The position numbers and the translations under genes were made by a program. 7,395 nt of DNA from Rikenellaceae bacterium (GTDB lineage Bacteria > Bacteroidota > Bacteroidia > Bacteroidales > Rikenellaceae): positions 1-7,395 of the forward strand of contig JAITVB010000253.1 in NCBI GenBank assembly GCA_031286025.1, read 5' to 3'. The notes under the pieces were generated by a model. The model saw only the letters and a list, made by a program, of their open reading frames with translations. It searched no databases and was not told where the DNA came from. Shown one piece after another: positions 6,510 to 7,395 of this stretch (its first letter is position 1; each line of letters begins with the position of its first letter).

Positions 6510-6662
6510 TTACGGCAGTTCGGCGGCGGTGGCGAACGTTCCACCCGTCCTCAATGGATTGGTAATCTTGTCGTACCCGCCGCTGAAGAGCGGAATGTTG
6601 ATGTACTAACCGATCTGGCAATCGTCGAGGATCGCGCGGTCGTTGGTCTGCAACTCTATCGT
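6510..6662 (-). pseudogene. Possible degraded minus-strand coding remnant
   Basis: On the minus strand one frame reads PYTIELQTNDRAILDDCQIG, a TAG (6606-6608), then YINIPLFSGGYDKITN and on to a TAA at 6510-6512. Codons are mostly G/C-ending, like real genes in this window, and two hairpins follow the last stop. There is no plausible start and the frame is broken by the TAG, so it is at most a gene relic. No family was recognised. The plus-strand complement is also open and similar in codon use, so strand is uncertain. Confidence 0.25.
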
Positions 6663-6666
6663 GTAT

Positions 6667-6698
6667 GGCGCGGCGCACCGTGTGAGGTGCGCCGCGCC
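6667..6698 (-). terminator. Perfect 13-bp GC-rich hairpin after the BspA-like gene
   Basis: GGCGCGGCGCACC (6667-6679) pairs perfectly with GGTGCGCCGCGCC (6686-6698) around loop GTGTGA. It begins 26 bases downstream of the TAG stop of the minus-strand LRR gene, exactly where a terminator belongs. No T-run follows on that strand (ATACACG), so it may work as a T-less terminator or only protect the 3' end. Confidence 0.5.
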
Positions 6699-6724
6699 CG
6701 TTTCGTGAGTGGTTCCGGTTGCGG

Positions 6725-7395
6725 CTACGGTATCGGCACGATGTTCCCGTCGAACGCGGTGTTCCATACCGCGTCGGTCTTGTAGGCGTCCACGCTGCCG
6801 GCGGGCACGTACAGTACGTCGGCGGTGTTCTGGCGGAAATTCAGAGAGCCGTCCAGCGTCGGCGGATCGGCCGCCAGACCGGTCACGCTCGTCAACGCCT
6901 CGCAATCGGTAATCGCGCGGTTCCCGATGGTCGTCACGCCGGTGGGGATGGTGATCTCAGTCCCTTTGCGGCAAGTGGCAAAAGCGCCCTGCCCGATGGA
7001 TTTCAGGCCCGCGCCGAGGATTATGTCCGTCGATGAGAGGCAATGTTGAAAAGCATAGGCCCCGATAGTCTCGACCTTGTCGGGGATGACGATGCTCTGC
7101 AAACCGGCGGCGTAAAAAGCCTCATCCCCGATGCTCTTCAAGCCGGCGGGGAGGGTTATCTGCTTCAAATAAGAGCAATTCGCAAAAGCACATAACCCGA
7201 TGGTCTCGACACTGGCAGGGATGACGACGCTCCGCAAATTGGGGGGGTCGGAAAAGGGGGAGGGGAAAGCGTTATTCCCAATGGCTGTTATGCCTTCGGA
7301 GATAACGACCGACTCGAACATGAGGTGGTAATCATTGGTCCACGGGTTGGAGAAAAGGGTACCATCGCCTTCGTAATCGGGTATCGGGCCGGTGC
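6725..7395 (-). CDS. BspA-like leucine-rich repeat protein, C-terminal part (start outside window)
   Basis: 222 residues are visible. The frame is open to the right edge and continues 24 codons beyond the first ATG (7319-7321), with matching content (TGPIPDYEGDG, then PWTNDYHLMFESVVISEGIT), so that ATG is internal. About six LRR_5 (BspA-type) units of 22-25 residues follow the pattern LxxVxIPxxVxxIGxxAFxxC: SVVISEGITAIGNNAF, SVVIPASVETIGLCAF, QITLPAGLKSIGDEAF, SIVIPDKVETIGAYAF, DIILGAGLKSIGQGAF and EITIPTGVTTIGNRAI. The C-terminus (VLYVPAGSVDAYKTDAVWNTAF, then NIVPIP) is the usual end module of Bacteroidales BspA-like proteins. Such proteins are generally secreted or surface-attached and linked to adhesion, but the N-terminal signal region is not visible here. 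The unit after NNAF has extra residues (PSPFSDPP) encoded by a G-run-rich stretch near 7238-7265. Confidence 0.93.
   Translation of the reverse strand, partial: TGPIPDYEGDGTLFSNPWTNDYHLMFESVVISEGITAIGNNAFPSPFSDPPNLRSVVIPASVETIGLCAFANCSYLKQITLPAGLKSIGDEAFYAAGLQSIVIPDKVETIGAYAFQHCLSSTDIILGAGLKSIGQGAFATCRKGTEITIPTGVTTIGNRAITDCEALTSVTGLAADPPTLDGSLNFRQNTADVLYVPAGSVDAYKTDAVWNTAFDGNIVPIP

Noticed and set aside
6606..7049. Several open frames on both strands overlapping the LRR gene
   Set aside because: All are out of frame with clear LRR repeats and give Arg/Pro-rich translations.
1..7395. tRNA, rRNA, CRISPR array or intact insertion sequence
   Set aside because: No cloverleaf with a T-loop, no regular spaced repeats and no transposase-like frame were seen on reading both strands by eye.

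Overview
The window looks like chromosomal DNA from a GC-rich member of the Bacteroidales, most like Alistipes or another Rikenellaceae. Support for this comes from the Bacteroidetes-type promoter element TATATTTG (consensus TAnnTTTG), A-rich leaders without clear Shine-Dalgarno sequences, a surface-type lipoprotein, an ECF sigma/anti-sigma/beta-barrel cluster, a BspA-like leucine-rich repeat protein, and strong G/C preference at third codon positions. The genus is an inference from style, not from a database match.

Left part (1-3429): the 3' two thirds of pnp (polynucleotide phosphorylase) enters from the left edge and ends at a good intrinsic terminator. A monocistronic lipoprotein gene follows, with its own promoter and a 13-bp terminator hairpin. 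It encodes a lipoprotein with an internal OmpA-like segment and C-terminal TPR repeats.

Middle (3544-5883): three tightly spaced plus-strand genes probably form one operon. They encode an ECF sigma factor, a single-pass membrane protein that is probably its anti-sigma factor, and a small secreted outer-membrane beta-barrel with a very acidic N-terminal segment. The plausible logic is envelope sensing: the membrane protein holds the sigma factor until a periplasmic signal arrives, and the beta-barrel is either part of the sensor or a target.

Right part (5884-6724): 841 bases without an intact gene. They hold (a) an imperfect 21-bp inverted repeat just after the operon, (b) a decayed fragment that reads like sigma region 4 (helix-turn-helix), (c) a 15-bp direct repeat bracketing 181 bases that contain a minus-strand terminator, (d) three interlocking 8-bp inverted repeats that could form a pseudoknotted or switching RNA, (e) three perfect GC-rich hairpins, and (f) a possible minus-strand coding remnant. 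This is the accessory-looking part of the window.

Right edge (6725-7395, minus strand): the C-terminal 222 residues of a BspA-like leucine-rich repeat protein. It runs off the window, so its start is not visible. No tRNA, rRNA, CRISPR array or intact transposase was seen.
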